In this document: piece after piece, positions 9,430 through 17,860 of the stretch | Layout: each line of letters starts with the position of its first letter | Position numbering within the stretch: position 1 is the stretch's first letter | Assembly: GCA_034933245.1 (NCBI GenBank) | Contig: JAYFNX010000026.1 | Coordinates: 1 to 63,470 of the forward strand | Source of the DNA: Pelethousia sp034933245 | GTDB taxonomy: Bacteria > Bacillota > Clostridia > Christensenellales > CAG-138 | Length of the DNA: 63,470 nucleotides | Reading direction: 5' to 3' | Program-made: the position numbers and the translations under genes | The notes under the pieces: generated by a model | The model's database searches: none | What the model was told of the DNA's origin: nothing | Seen by the model: the letters and a program-made list of their open reading frames with translations, nothing else

Positions 9430-10697
9430 GGCGGTTCTCCTTTCTCTTCGTTCCAATGGGTTAACAGATACGCTTCCGCCTCCGCACACCAAAGGCCCCG
9501 GCTGGCTTGTATGATCTCCCGGAGGGCGCAGAAGCGTTCATCCTCCCCGGCGAGGCGTTCAAAATCGGCAATGGCCGTGAGGGGCATGGAGATATGGTTG
9601 TAGATGAGCTTTTTCCCGCCCGGAATCTTGGGCAGGTTCAAAATGGTTTCGGCCGCGCAGTCCAGCCCGCCCACATGGGTCACCATAACCGCGGGGTCGA
9701 TCTCCCCCGTTTCCGCCAGGCGCAGGGCTTCTTTTAAGTCCTCCGTGTTGCCCCCCGTGGTTCCCATCACATGGGTCGCGTTGTAATGCACGTCGTAAAG
9801 GTTGATGTGGGCGCCGAACTTTGGGTCCATGGGCCCGGCAAAAAAGTTCATGCAGCCGTCCCGCCCTAAAATGGCGTTGCCCAGCTCCGCCGCCGCCGCC
9901 ACCGGTGCGAAGACGAACACATCGTCAAACCCGCCCGGTGCCATGGCGCGAAGCTTTGCGGCAGGGTCCTCCATGCCGGAAGTGTTTACAAAGCGCACAT
10001 CCACTCCATTGCGCTGCGCCTTTTGGCGAAAAATTTCCTCCGCCCGGCCCAAACGCGCGGCGTCTAGATCCGCCACCACCAGAAGCCCCGGCCGCCTTTC
10101 GCAACTGATGGCATAATCCAAAGCGCCCAGGCCCATGGGACCGGCCCCTGCTACGATGGCAACTTTTCCGCCCCGCACGATCCCCATTTCATGATGATAA
10201 TCGCCCATTCGCGTGTGATAAGCGGCATGAAACGCCCCGATGCTACAGCTCATGGGCTCCGCCAGAGAGGCCTCGAAATATGCCTTGCCGCCATATTCCA
10301 AGAAGCAGCCCAGCTCCATCACCTCCGGCGGAATGATGCAGCGGGTGGCGTTGCCGCCAAAATACGGATAGGAATACCCCGGAGACCACATGGTCCCCTT
10401 GTAATTGAGGGCCGGCTGCAGGGTAAACTTCGCCCCTTCCCGGAATTGGCCCTTGTATTTTGCGCCCACGGCAAGGATGTTGCCGGCCATTTCATGGCCC
10501 ATAATGGTGGGATTGTGCGCCACATCCGGCGGCACCCGTTTATGCGCCTGACCCAAGATGGCGCATTTGTAGGTGGACATACAAACGCTGTCCGAAATTA
10601 CTTCCACGAGGATCTCATCGTCCTTTATTTCCGGCAGCTCAAAGGTTTCCAGCCGCAGATCCCCCGCGCCGTATAGGCGGACGGCTCTGGTTTTCAT
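9420..10697 (-). CDS. Zinc-type MDR dehydrogenase, L-sorbose-1-phosphate reductase-like
   Basis: 425 aa medium-chain dehydrogenase. The GroES-like half has IMGHEMAG (zinc-site His-Glu) and the Rossmann half has VAGAGPMGLGALD. Its length and the odd N-terminal zinc region (SVCMSTYKC) resemble SorE-type L-sorbose-1-phosphate reductases more than mannitol-1-phosphate 5-dehydrogenase (MtlD), which is a different fold family. In this operon it is the only candidate to oxidise the imported hexitol phosphate. It lies 12 nt after the sugar kinase and overlaps ptsH. The substrate (mannitol-1-P, glucitol-6-P or sorbose-1-P) is inferred from context, not proven. Confidence 0.75.
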   Translation of the reverse strand: MKTRAVRLYGAGDLRLETFELPEIKDDEILVEVISDSVCMSTYKCAILGQAHKRVPPDVAHNPTIMGHEMAGNILAVGAKYKGQFREGAKFTLQPALNYKGTMWSPGYSYPYFGGNATRCIIPPEVMELGCFLEYGGKAYFEASLAEPMSCSIGAFHAAYHTRMGDYHHEMGIVRGGKVAIVAGAGPMGLGALDYAISCERRPGLLVVADLDAARLGRAEEIFRQKAQRNGVDVRFVNTSGMEDPAAKLRAMAPGGFDDVFVFAPVAAAAELGNAILGRDGCMNFFAGPMDPKFGAHINLYDVHYNATHVMGTTGGNTEDLKEALRLAETGEIDPAVMVTHVGGLDCAAETILNLPKIPGGKKLIYNHISMPLTAIADFERLAGEDERFCALREIIQASRGLWCAEAEAYLLTHWNEEKGEPPCM

Positions 10698-10709
10698 ACA
10701 ATCCCCCCC

Positions 10710-11645
10710 TTATCCTTTCAAAACTGTGATCCCTATCCTCTCAACATACGAAAATACCTCCGCGTAAGAGGGTGGGCTGCTCCCCGGGCACGTCACCTTT
10801 GCCGTGGCGGCGGCCACGGCAAAGCGGGCGGCTTGCTCCTTTGGCGCGCCATTCTCCATGCCCAGGAGGAGCCCGGCCAGCAGCGTATCCCCCGCGCCCA
10901 CCGTGCTGACGGCATCCACCCGGGGACCCGTAGCCAGCAGAACGCCTGCTTTGTCCACAAATAGCGCGCCCTTTGGGCCCATGGAGACGGCCACGCGGCC
11001 CACGCCTTTCTGCACGAGGTTGCGCGCGGCTTTTGCAAGGCTCTCCATACGCATGTCCGCCAGGCCGCAAAGCTCCGCCAATTCCGAAGCGTTGGGTTTG
11101 ATGAGGTACGGCTTGCTCTCCACCATGGCTTTCAAGCGCGGGCCGTCCAGATCCGCCACGATACGGGCTCCCTTGGGGGACAGCGCTTGCGCCCACAGGG
11201 CGGGCAGGTCGTCCGCAATGCCTTGGGGCGAGCTGCCTGCAAAAAGCACCGTATCGTTCGGCTTTATACAGGCGGCGAGGCGGCCGAACAGGTCTTCCGC
11301 CGCGCCAGGTGGCACAACCGGCCCCGGCTCGTTAATATCCGTATAGGTATGGCTGGCCGGGTCGAACACCTTGAGGTTGGTCCGGGTTTCGCCGTTCACC
11401 CGCACGAAGCTGCAGGGTATCCCCTGGGCTTCCAATTCGCAAAGCAGCGTCTCCCCGCCGGAGCCGCCGGCAAAGCCCATGGCCGTGGACTCGCGCCCCC
11501 AGGCTTGCAGCGCCTTGGATACGTTCACGCCTTTCCCCCCGGCATCCAGCCGCGCATGGGATACGCGGTTTACCGCATCCAGCTTAAAACCCGCAATGGT
11601 AACGGTTTTATCCAGGGCGGGGTTAAGCGTTACGGTGATGATCAC
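10710..11645 (-). CDS. fruK: 1-phosphofructokinase (PfkB family)
   Basis: 311 aa ribokinase-family sugar kinase. The N-terminus ITVTLNPALDKTV and the sugar-binding DAGGKGVNVSKAL segment are typical of FruK/LacC enzymes; the catalytic-base/anion-hole motif is STVGAGDTLLAG. FruK converts fructose 1-phosphate to fructose 1,6-bisphosphate. The GTG start forms a GTGA overlap with the stop of the EIIA gene, so it is translationally coupled to a hexitol transporter component. That link is unusual, because mannitol normally enters glycolysis as fructose 6-phosphate. Tagatose-6-phosphate kinase is an alternative. Confidence 0.85.
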   Translation of the reverse strand: MIITVTLNPALDKTVTIAGFKLDAVNRVSHARLDAGGKGVNVSKALQAWGRESTAMGFAGGSGGETLLCELEAQGIPCSFVRVNGETRTNLKVFDPASHTYTDINEPGPVVPPGAAEDLFGRLAACIKPNDTVLFAGSSPQGIADDLPALWAQALSPKGARIVADLDGPRLKAMVESKPYLIKPNASELAELCGLADMRMESLAKAARNLVQKGVGRVAVSMGPKGALFVDKAGVLLATGPRVDAVSTVGAGDTLLAGLLLGMENGAPKEQAARFAVAAATAKVTCPGSSPPSYAEVFSYVERIGITVLKG

Positions 11646-12118
11646 CCTTCCTCACCTCCGTCACAAAGCTGGGTGTAAATGAACGCCGGATCCGTGGAAT
11701 GTTTGATTTTCTCAAAGGTTTCCTCCTCCAGCATCCGGTTTGCCAGAGCCTGCAAAATCGGGAGATGCTCTTCCTCAAGGCCCGCAATGCCCACCACGAG
11801 ATACGCCTTTTCCTCATCAAACCGGACGCCGTCCGGGAATTGCAGCACGCAAAGACCGGTGCTATGAATCATGGCTTTTGCCGCGCCTATGCCATGGGGG
11901 ATGGCAACGCCCTCGCCGATATAGGTCGTTACAACATCCTCCCGCTCCAGCATGGCTTCCACATATTGCGGTTCCACGCACCCCCGCGCAACGAGCATTT
12001 CGCCGGCCATGCGGATGGCTTCGTATTTATCCGATGCGCGGAGTCCCGTGCGCACATCCTCCGGGCGCAGGCAGGCAAAGCAGGCAGGTCTTTTGGTGGC
12101 AGTTCCCATGTTTTCCAT
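11642..12118 (-). CDS. mtlF: PTS EIIA component, mannitol/fructose class
   Basis: 158 aa cytoplasmic EIIA. The phosphorylated His75 is in GEGVAIPHG, the mannitol/fructose EIIA signature. It takes phosphate from HPr and passes it to the EIIB domain of the MtlA-type permease encoded upstream. The start is the ATG with AAGGAG five bases before it; a GTG two codons upstream is less well placed. A free EIIA gene matches the EIICB-only permease in this operon, which has no fused EIIA. Confidence 0.9.
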   Translation of the reverse strand: MENMGTATKRPACFACLRPEDVRTGLRASDKYEAIRMAGEMLVARGCVEPQYVEAMLEREDVVTTYIGEGVAIPHGIGAAKAMIHSTGLCVLQFPDGVRFDEEKAYLVVGIAGLEEEHLPILQALANRMLEEETFEKIKHSTDPAFIYTQLCDGGEEG

Positions 12119-12127
12119 AAACACTCC

Positions 12128-14182
12128 TTATTGATTCGTTATTTCACAATAATATCCGTTCAAAACCCGCTCTACGGCATCATGGCAAGCCTGCCTGTCG
12201 CCGGAGCGGAGCACATGCATAAATCCTTTGTTTTCAATCACTTCCTGGGAAATGGCGCCCAGGGTTTCCAATGCCTGCTTGGGTGCATCCTTGGGTGCCA
12301 GCATAACCAGCACCGTCCGAAGCGTCCCCCCGGTTTCAGATGTTTCCCCTGGTTCCGGCCGGATGACGCCGAACCACGCCTCGCTCACGCCATCCGTGCG
12401 GCAGTGCAGCAGCATGGTTTCCCCATCCGGGGTTACGGTACTTCCATATTTTTCTCGTTCGCATAGATCCGCATATACGGTCTCCGCTTCTTCCGGCGCC
12501 CTTTGGGTATAGGCGGCCACCCGCCTGGCCAGCCCTTCTATATCCGCAATATGCGCCCCCTCCCATAGGAACAGGTTGGAAAGCACTTGCAGGATCGTAT
12601 CGATCACATGGCGGGTTTTAGAAAGCGTGGTAGCCAAATCGCTCAGGCGTACGCCGCTCTGCTTTTTCTGCGGTTCATTTCTGCAAATTTTGAGCAACTG
12701 CCATACGGCATCCTTCTCGGAATCGGAAAGAAAGGGAGATACCTGCACGCTCGGGAGGCGCACCTCCGGCAACTGCACGGTGGATATGATCATCTCGATG
12801 TTATCCCGTTCCAGCTGTTCATTTTTCAGCTTGGCCGTGGAAACCACATCCTTCACTTCTATATCGGAAAATTCCCGCTTGATGCGCAGAGAGAGAAGCT
12901 GGGCCGTGACCATGCCGCTGGGACAGCAGACGATGGCCCTGCACCGCCTGGAAGAATAGCTGCGGCTATCCTCCAGCGCCACGCCCAGATGCACGGCCAA
13001 ATAGCCGATCTCCGAATCCGGAACTTCCGTGTGCAGTTCCTCCCGCAATACGCCGGCGCATTCCTGCGCCAGCTCATATAAGGCTCCATAGTGGGCTTTC
13101 ACATCCTCCAGGATCGGGTTGCGAATATCCAGGCCCATGGAAAGCCGGGCAATGGTGGGAACTAAATGCCGTTTCAGGGCTTCGGCAAAGCCCGCGTTTG
13201 GATCGATCATGACCCCGGTGCGCGCTTCCGCATGCATGATCATACGCTCGGCGATGCGCCCGGCCTGCTTTTCCGCATCCTCGTCCGAAAGGCCGCGCAG
13301 TCCTTGGGCACTATGCAGAACCGAGGCAAGATACAGCCGCTCCCCCCCGGGGATTTGTACGCCGAAATTTTCCTCCAGCGCGGCAAGCAGCGTATCCGCC
13401 AGGCTCCCGGCAGCATCGTCCTGCACCAGATTGCCGGGCTTCTGTATGCCCTCCCCCTGCGACACCCGCAGCAAAAGCAAGCTTAAATGCAGCGCCAAAG
13501 CCTTGCGTCCCCGGTCGTTTTGGATCATTCCCTCCAGTGCCGTTATGCCGTCCAGCAGGCGTTCGATCCGCTCCATCTGCAAAGGCGGGAACAGTTTGCG
13601 CGCATCGAATCCATCCGGCAGCCGCATAAGATATTGGTTCTCATCGTTCTTTCTTTTGTGGTAATCCTCCTGCTCATAATAAAGCCGGATAAGCGCCCGC
13701 CGCCGCTGCCATTCGTCCGCTTCCACATATATGCCGACGCCCGGCTTGCGAAACAGAGGTACGCCCTTCTCCGCCAGCCATTTCTCGCAGGTGTTCAGGT
13801 CCGATCCCACCGTTGTTTCCGCAATGCCGAGGCATCTTGTAAACGAATAAATTTTTTGGGGTTGCGTTTCTATTAACAGGCGTAGCAGGATTGCAAAAGC
13901 CCGTTCTTCCTGGGAATATACAGGCCGAAGCTTATCCAGGCGCGCCATTTTGTTCATCAGATGTGCGCGCTGCTCCCGATTCCCATGAAAGCGCACGCCG
14001 TTTCCGCTTTTTATTTCGATCAGGTTTCCCGCATCCGTCAGGGAGGCTAAAATGGCCTCCAGCTCCCGCTGAACCGTCCGTTTGCTCACGCCTAGGCGGC
14101 CGGCGAGAGCGGCCATGGTTTTATAACCATCCCCCTCTAAAACGTGCGTCAGCAATTCAAATTGGCGAGTCGTCAGAGTCAA
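12128..14182 (-). CDS. mtlR: PRD-containing PTS-controlled activator, MtlR type
   Basis: About 684 aa. Order: an N-terminal helix-turn-helix (RLGVSKRTVQRELE), two PTS regulation domains with conserved His, an EIIB-like domain with Cys in CCPSGMVTAQLL, and a C-terminal EIIA-like domain with a His in MLLHCRTDG. This is the MtlR layout of Bacilli and Clostridia, where phosphorylation by HPr and EII proteins sets activity. I prefer the TTG at 14182, which has GGGAGG eight bases upstream; the in-frame GTG at 14191 abuts the ribosome site. Expected to activate mtlA from upstream sites. Confidence 0.88.
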   Translation of the reverse strand: MTLTTRQFELLTHVLEGDGYKTMAALAGRLGVSKRTVQRELEAILASLTDAGNLIEIKSGNGVRFHGNREQRAHLMNKMARLDKLRPVYSQEERAFAILLRLLIETQPQKIYSFTRCLGIAETTVGSDLNTCEKWLAEKGVPLFRKPGVGIYVEADEWQRRRALIRLYYEQEDYHKRKNDENQYLMRLPDGFDARKLFPPLQMERIERLLDGITALEGMIQNDRGRKALALHLSLLLLRVSQGEGIQKPGNLVQDDAAGSLADTLLAALEENFGVQIPGGERLYLASVLHSAQGLRGLSDEDAEKQAGRIAERMIMHAEARTGVMIDPNAGFAEALKRHLVPTIARLSMGLDIRNPILEDVKAHYGALYELAQECAGVLREELHTEVPDSEIGYLAVHLGVALEDSRSYSSRRCRAIVCCPSGMVTAQLLSLRIKREFSDIEVKDVVSTAKLKNEQLERDNIEMIISTVQLPEVRLPSVQVSPFLSDSEKDAVWQLLKICRNEPQKKQSGVRLSDLATTLSKTRHVIDTILQVLSNLFLWEGAHIADIEGLARRVAAYTQRAPEEAETVYADLCEREKYGSTVTPDGETMLLHCRTDGVSEAWFGVIRPEPGETSETGGTLRTVLVMLAPKDAPKQALETLGAISQEVIENKGFMHVLRSGDRQACHDAVERVLNGYYCEITNQ

Positions 14183-14260
14183 GCCATCCACCTCCCGCCC
14201 TTTAATCTGAGGAAGGGTTTTGCATGCCCTTCCTCAGCGATGTGATGCTCTGCGATGGTT

Positions 14261-15640
14261 CTATTGCCCGATTTCCGCTATAAACGTATCATATTCTGAT
14301 GGATTCATAAAGCTGCCGATCTCAAAAACCTTTGCCTTCGGTACCTTTGCCCGAACGCGCTGCACCAGGGAGCTTTGCGCCAGCACATAGTCCGCGTCCG
14401 AAGGGATGTCCTCGATGGAACTATGAAGCACCCTGGCGTCATAGCCCACCGCATTGAGGCGTTTGCGCAGTGTGGTGGCGCCCATGGCGCTGGAGCCCAT
14501 GCCGGCATCGCAGGCAAACACAATTTTTGCATCCAACGCTTTCACCGTTCCCTTGCTCACCATCTTTCTGGCCTTCATTTCCTGTTGCGCCGCGGTAAGC
14601 GCGCCTTCATCCGTCTCTTTCTTCGCCGCGATCTTTACGAATACGGACGCTACCAGGAACGCCACGGCGCAGGAGGTGATTACGCTCAGGAGCACCCAGA
14701 AGATATCGCCCTTGGGCGCCATGGCAAGCAGCGCGAAGATGCTGCCGGGAGAAGGCGTTGCGACTAGGCCGGCTCCGGTAATAACATTGGTGAGCACCCC
14801 CACCGAGCCGCCCGCGATGACCGCCAGCAGCAGCGCCGGATTCATCATCACAAAGGGGAAATAGATCTCATGAATTCCGCCAAGGAAATGGATAACCGCC
14901 GCGCCCGGCGCGGTGCTCTTGGCCTGTCCCTTGCCAAAGAGCCAATAAGCCAGGATGATGCCCATCCCGGGGCCGGGGTTGGTCTCAATGAGGAACATGA
15001 TGGATTTGCCCAGCTCGGCAGCCTGCTGAATGCCGATGGGGCCCATGATGCCATGGTTGATGGCGTTGTTCAGGAACAGAATCTTGGCCGGCTCCACAAA
15101 CACAGAGATCAGCGGCAGGAAGCCCGCTTTATAGATCAGATTTGCGCCGCCGGTGAGGAACGCGGTGATGGCCGTTACAAACGGGCCCACAAGGTAGTAA
15201 CCCAAGATGGCCAAAAGCGTGCCGATAATGCCGATGGAGAAGTTATCAACCAGCATCTCGAAGCCGGCCTTTATCTTGCCTTCAATGGCCTTGTCAAACT
15301 TTTTGATGATCCATGCCGCCAGCGGCGCATAGATCATTACGCCCAGGAACATGGGGATTTCGGAACCGACAATCACGCCGATGGACGCGATGCCCGCGAT
15401 GACCGCGCCCCGATGGCCGTTGATGTTTTTGCCCGCCGTATACGCCACGAACAAGGGAAGCAGGTAGGAGAGCATGGGGCTCACCAGGGTTGCCAGCTTT
15501 TCGTTGGGCAACCAGCCGCTTGAAATGAAAAGCGTGGTAATCAGCCCCCATGCCACAAACGCGCCGATGTTGGGCATAACCATGCCGCTTAGGCTCCGGC
15601 CCACTCGCTGGACGCCTGTTTTGAAGTTACTGTTCGACAA
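14261..15640 (-). CDS. mtlA: PTS mannitol-type permease, EIICB
   Basis: 459 aa. The N-terminal membrane EIIC domain (roughly residues 1-340) has multiple hydrophobic segments and the hexitol signature GGIHEIYFP. A C-terminal EIIB domain has its phosphocysteine in FACDAGMGSSAMG. There is no EIIA domain; this is supplied by mtlF. It imports and phosphorylates a hexitol, probably mannitol to mannitol 1-phosphate. The start is a TTG after AAGGGGG. It is the promoter-proximal gene of a seven-gene minus-strand operon. Confidence 0.92.
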   Translation of the reverse strand: MSNSNFKTGVQRVGRSLSGMVMPNIGAFVAWGLITTLFISSGWLPNEKLATLVSPMLSYLLPLFVAYTAGKNINGHRGAVIAGIASIGVIVGSEIPMFLGVMIYAPLAAWIIKKFDKAIEGKIKAGFEMLVDNFSIGIIGTLLAILGYYLVGPFVTAITAFLTGGANLIYKAGFLPLISVFVEPAKILFLNNAINHGIMGPIGIQQAAELGKSIMFLIETNPGPGMGIILAYWLFGKGQAKSTAPGAAVIHFLGGIHEIYFPFVMMNPALLLAVIAGGSVGVLTNVITGAGLVATPSPGSIFALLAMAPKGDIFWVLLSVITSCAVAFLVASVFVKIAAKKETDEGALTAAQQEMKARKMVSKGTVKALDAKIVFACDAGMGSSAMGATTLRKRLNAVGYDARVLHSSIEDIPSDADYVLAQSSLVQRVRAKVPKAKVFEIGSFMNPSEYDTFIAEIGQ

Positions 15641-15715
15641 AATAATTCCCCCTTTTGATTTGATTCAGCTTGGCATAAGATGTGCTTGGTAGATCCTGGA
15701 TCTCTCTTTAAGAAA

Positions 15716-15745
15716 ATTATAGGGCTCCGGGTGATGGAAATGCAA
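15716..15745 (-). promoter_or_regulatory. Predicted sigma-A promoter of the hexitol operon
   Basis: On the minus strand TTGCAT (15745-15740), 18 bp, TATAAT (15721-15716). It gives a leader of about 70 nt before mtlA. The perfect -10 with a weaker -35 and long spacer suits an activator-dependent promoter. Confidence 0.7.
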
Positions 15746-15796
15746 TCTTAAGAAACATTGTCTTGGCCGCTGCACATGCGGACAAAATTAGGATAA

Positions 15797-15815
15797 CACA
15801 ATGTTGTCCACAATG
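15797..15815. repeat. Direct repeats upstream of the mtlA promoter, possible MtlR site
   Basis: Two copies of CACAATG start 12 bp apart (15797 and 15809), about 50-70 bp upstream of the predicted mtlA -35 box. This is where an activator such as MtlR would be expected to bind. The match to the Bacillus MtlR site is not close, so the assignment rests on position only. Confidence 0.35.
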
Positions 15816-15907
15816 AATGCGGCAGGTTTGCTTCAATGCCGCAGCGCTTGGCCGGTTCCGGCAATTTTTGCTCGCGTTATCCGGCCTTGCGGATGCTTTT
15901 TGCAAGG

Positions 15908-15947
15908 AAAAAAGGGCCATGACAAAATTGCATTCTGTCATGGCCCC
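15908..15947 (-). terminator. Rho-independent terminator of the spoIIQ-like gene
   Basis: An 11-bp stem (GGGCCATGACA paired with TGTCATGGCCC) followed on the minus strand by a six-base T-run. It lies 27 bp after the stop codon at 15974. Between this hairpin and the mtlA promoter I see only the direct repeats. Confidence 0.92.
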
Positions 15948-15973
15948 TGCGCAATGGAAACGGCGCCGGAAGG

Positions 15974-16708
15974 TTATTCTTCAAGCAACAAAATATAATC
16001 CAGGGGGTCAACGGCCTTCTCATCCTTGTAGATTTCAAAATGCAGATGCGATGGATCGGCGCATTCGGCCAGAGAGGTGTTCCCCACTTGGCCCACGGGA
16101 TCGTTGGCGTTTACCCGCTGCCCTTCCTTTACCGGTAGATTTTCGGCCAGGTTGGCATACACGGTGCGCAGCCCGTCGCTATGGGCGATCTCCACGATTA
16201 CGCCCAAATCCTCATCTTCATAAATGGCGTCCACCGTCCCGCCCCATACGGCATATACCTCGCTGCCTTTAGCAGCGGCAATGTCGATGCCATTGTGGGT
16301 CATCCACTGGTGCAGCGTGGCGGAATAGATCAGCTCCTCCGCCGCAAACCCCCATTGGAGAGAGCCCTTCACAGGGGCGCTGCGCTTTTCCCGGCCCGGC
16401 TTTTTGGTGGGCGCCGGGGTTTGGGGGGGAGCGGAAGCCGCTGGGGAAGGGGAGACGGTAGGCACGGGGCTGAGCGTAGGGGTAGCGCGGGTGGCCTCGG
16501 ACAGGCGCTCGTCCTTAGAGGAGGAAACCTGGGCGGGCGTAGGCGTGGGTTGGGCGGCTTCGTTCTTTTGGGGCGCATAGGCAAGGTAGGCTGCCCCGCC
16601 TACCACCAATAAGCAGAGAAGCGCCACCACATACAAGCCTTTTTCTTTTAAAAAGGCCATAGTTTTTTCCTTATACTGTGAAAAATTATTATGTTTGCCA
16701 TTTATCAT
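15974..16708 (-). CDS. spoIIQ: M23 (LytM) peptidase, SpoIIQ-like
   Basis: 244 aa. One N-terminal membrane segment (about residues 22-42), a Pro/Thr/Ser-rich linker (about 50-110), then a LytM domain. The zinc-site motifs look intact: HNGID (His and Asp) and SHLHFE (HxH). Bacillus SpoIIQ has lost the first His, while clostridial SpoIIQ keeps it and is an active endopeptidase, so this fits the clostridial form. It acts at the engulfing forespore membrane with SpoIIIAH. Start is the ATG after GAGGTGAT; a TTG two codons upstream is less likely. A sigma-F-like promoter precedes it. Confidence 0.8.
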   Translation of the reverse strand: MINGKHNNFSQYKEKTMAFLKEKGLYVVALLCLLVVGGAAYLAYAPQKNEAAQPTPTPAQVSSSKDERLSEATRATPTLSPVPTVSPSPAASAPPQTPAPTKKPGREKRSAPVKGSLQWGFAAEELIYSATLHQWMTHNGIDIAAAKGSEVYAVWGGTVDAIYEDEDLGVIVEIAHSDGLRTVYANLAENLPVKEGQRVNANDPVGQVGNTSLAECADPSHLHFEIYKDEKAVDPLDYILLLEE

Positions 16709-16727
16709 GCTCAAATCACCTCATGGC

Positions 16728-16758
16728 TAGTATTGCCAGAAAGGGGCTTTTGCCATAC
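16728..16758 (-). promoter_or_regulatory. Predicted sigma-F promoter of the spoIIQ-like gene
   Basis: Minus strand: GTATG (-35, 16758-16754), 16 bp, GGCAATACTA (-10, 16737-16728). The -10 matches the sigma-F pattern GGNNANANTW at every defined position. The -35 matches four of five positions of GYWTA. It ends about 20 bp before the start codon. Confidence 0.65.
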
Positions 16759-16799
16759 ATTTTCACATTTGTTCGTATGCGAGGCCAAAGCTTCTATGG

Positions 16800-16805
16800 T
16801 ATAAT
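16800..16805 (+). promoter_or_regulatory. Extended -10 box upstream of the DUF1385 gene
   Basis: TGGTATAAT has the TGn extension and a perfect -10 hexamer; no good -35 is seen. It starts transcription about 45-50 nt before the preferred start codon. Confidence 0.55.
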
Positions 16806-16858
16806 ACAAAATGGTATGGAAGGGCCTGCTCTTTTATGCCGGAAAGGAAACAAGGTAC

Positions 16859-17860
16859 ATGAAAAAATGCAGTGTTGGCGGCCAGGCCGTCATGGAAGGC
16901 GTAATGATGAAATCTCCCACGGGCATAGCCATGGCCGTGCGGGAACCGGATGGCAGCATTGCGTTGGACTATATGCCCTTTACCACCAAGGCGCAGAAGG
17001 GCACATTCCTGGGCTTGCCCATTGTGCGCGGGGTGGTGGCCTTTGTGGAATCCATCAGCCTGGGCATGGGCACCCTCACCAAATCCGCCGAATTGGCGGG
17101 CGAGGATTATCAGGAGGAGCCCGGCAAATTTGAAAAATGGCTTGCGAAAAAGCTTGGAAAATCCGTGGAAAAGGTTGTAATGGGCATGGCCGTAGTCATC
17201 GCCGTTGCGCTTTCTTTCGGCCTGTTCTTTCTTCTGCCCCAACTCATCAGCTCCGCCGTCTTCTCGAAGGTGGCTGCCGGTTCCTTGGCTAAAAGTTTAA
17301 CCGAGGGCGTGATACGGCTGTTGATCTTTGTGGGCTATATTCTATTTTGCGCCAGCGTCAAGGAAGTACGGCGCATTTTCATGTATCATGGCGCGGAGCA
17401 CAAGACCATCGCCTGCTATGAGGCGGAAGAGGCGGTCACCCCGGAAAACGCCATGAAACACCGGCGGCTCCATCCCCGTTGCGGCACCAACTACCTGTTC
17501 CTCGTTATGGCGGTTTCCATCCTGTTTTTCGCCGTCATTGGCTGGAACGCCAGCTTCTGGATGCGCATCCTGAGCCGCATCCTGTTTCTCCCCCTGGTAG
17601 CCGGTGTGAGTTATGAGCTGCTGCGTTTTGCGGCCAAATACGAAAACTTCCTCACCAAGGCAATTCGGGCCCCCGGCATGGCCCTGCAGTATATCACCAC
17701 CAAGGAGCCCACGGAGGATATGCTGGAGGTTGCCATTGAAGCCTTCAATCTGGCTATGCTGCCGGATGCGGAGGCCAAGGCAAAGCTCGCGGCCCACAAG
17801 GCGGCCAAAGCGCAGGCGGAAGAAGCCGCCGCTGCCCAGGCTCCACAAGCGGAAGCGTGA
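16859..17860 (+). CDS. DUF1385 family membrane protein
   Basis: 333 aa. Starts with the family signature KKCSVGGQAVMEGVMM. Has about four hydrophobic segments (near residues 105-130, 150-170, 205-225 and 235-255) and a conserved polar stretch MYHGAEHKTIACYEAE between them, ending in an Ala-rich charged tail. Function unknown; the family commonly sits beside prmC and prfA in Firmicutes, as here. I chose the ATG that begins the family signature; an upstream in-frame ATG at 16811 would add 16 unrelated residues. It overlaps prmC by 4 nt. Confidence 0.88.
   Translation: MKKCSVGGQAVMEGVMMKSPTGIAMAVREPDGSIALDYMPFTTKAQKGTFLGLPIVRGVVAFVESISLGMGTLTKSAELAGEDYQEEPGKFEKWLAKKLGKSVEKVVMGMAVVIAVALSFGLFFLLPQLISSAVFSKVAAGSLAKSLTEGVIRLLIFVGYILFCASVKEVRRIFMYHGAEHKTIACYEAEEAVTPENAMKHRRLHPRCGTNYLFLVMAVSILFFAVIGWNASFWMRILSRILFLPLVAGVSYELLRFAAKYENFLTKAIRAPGMALQYITTKEPTEDMLEVAIEAFNLAMLPDAEAKAKLAAHKAAKAQAEEAAAAQAPQAEA

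Noticed and set aside
16811..16858. Leaderless upstream start for the DUF1385 protein
   Set aside because: An ATG lies five bases after TATAAT, so a leaderless start is possible, but the 16 extra residues do not match the family, which begins at the KKCSVGGQAVMEG segment.
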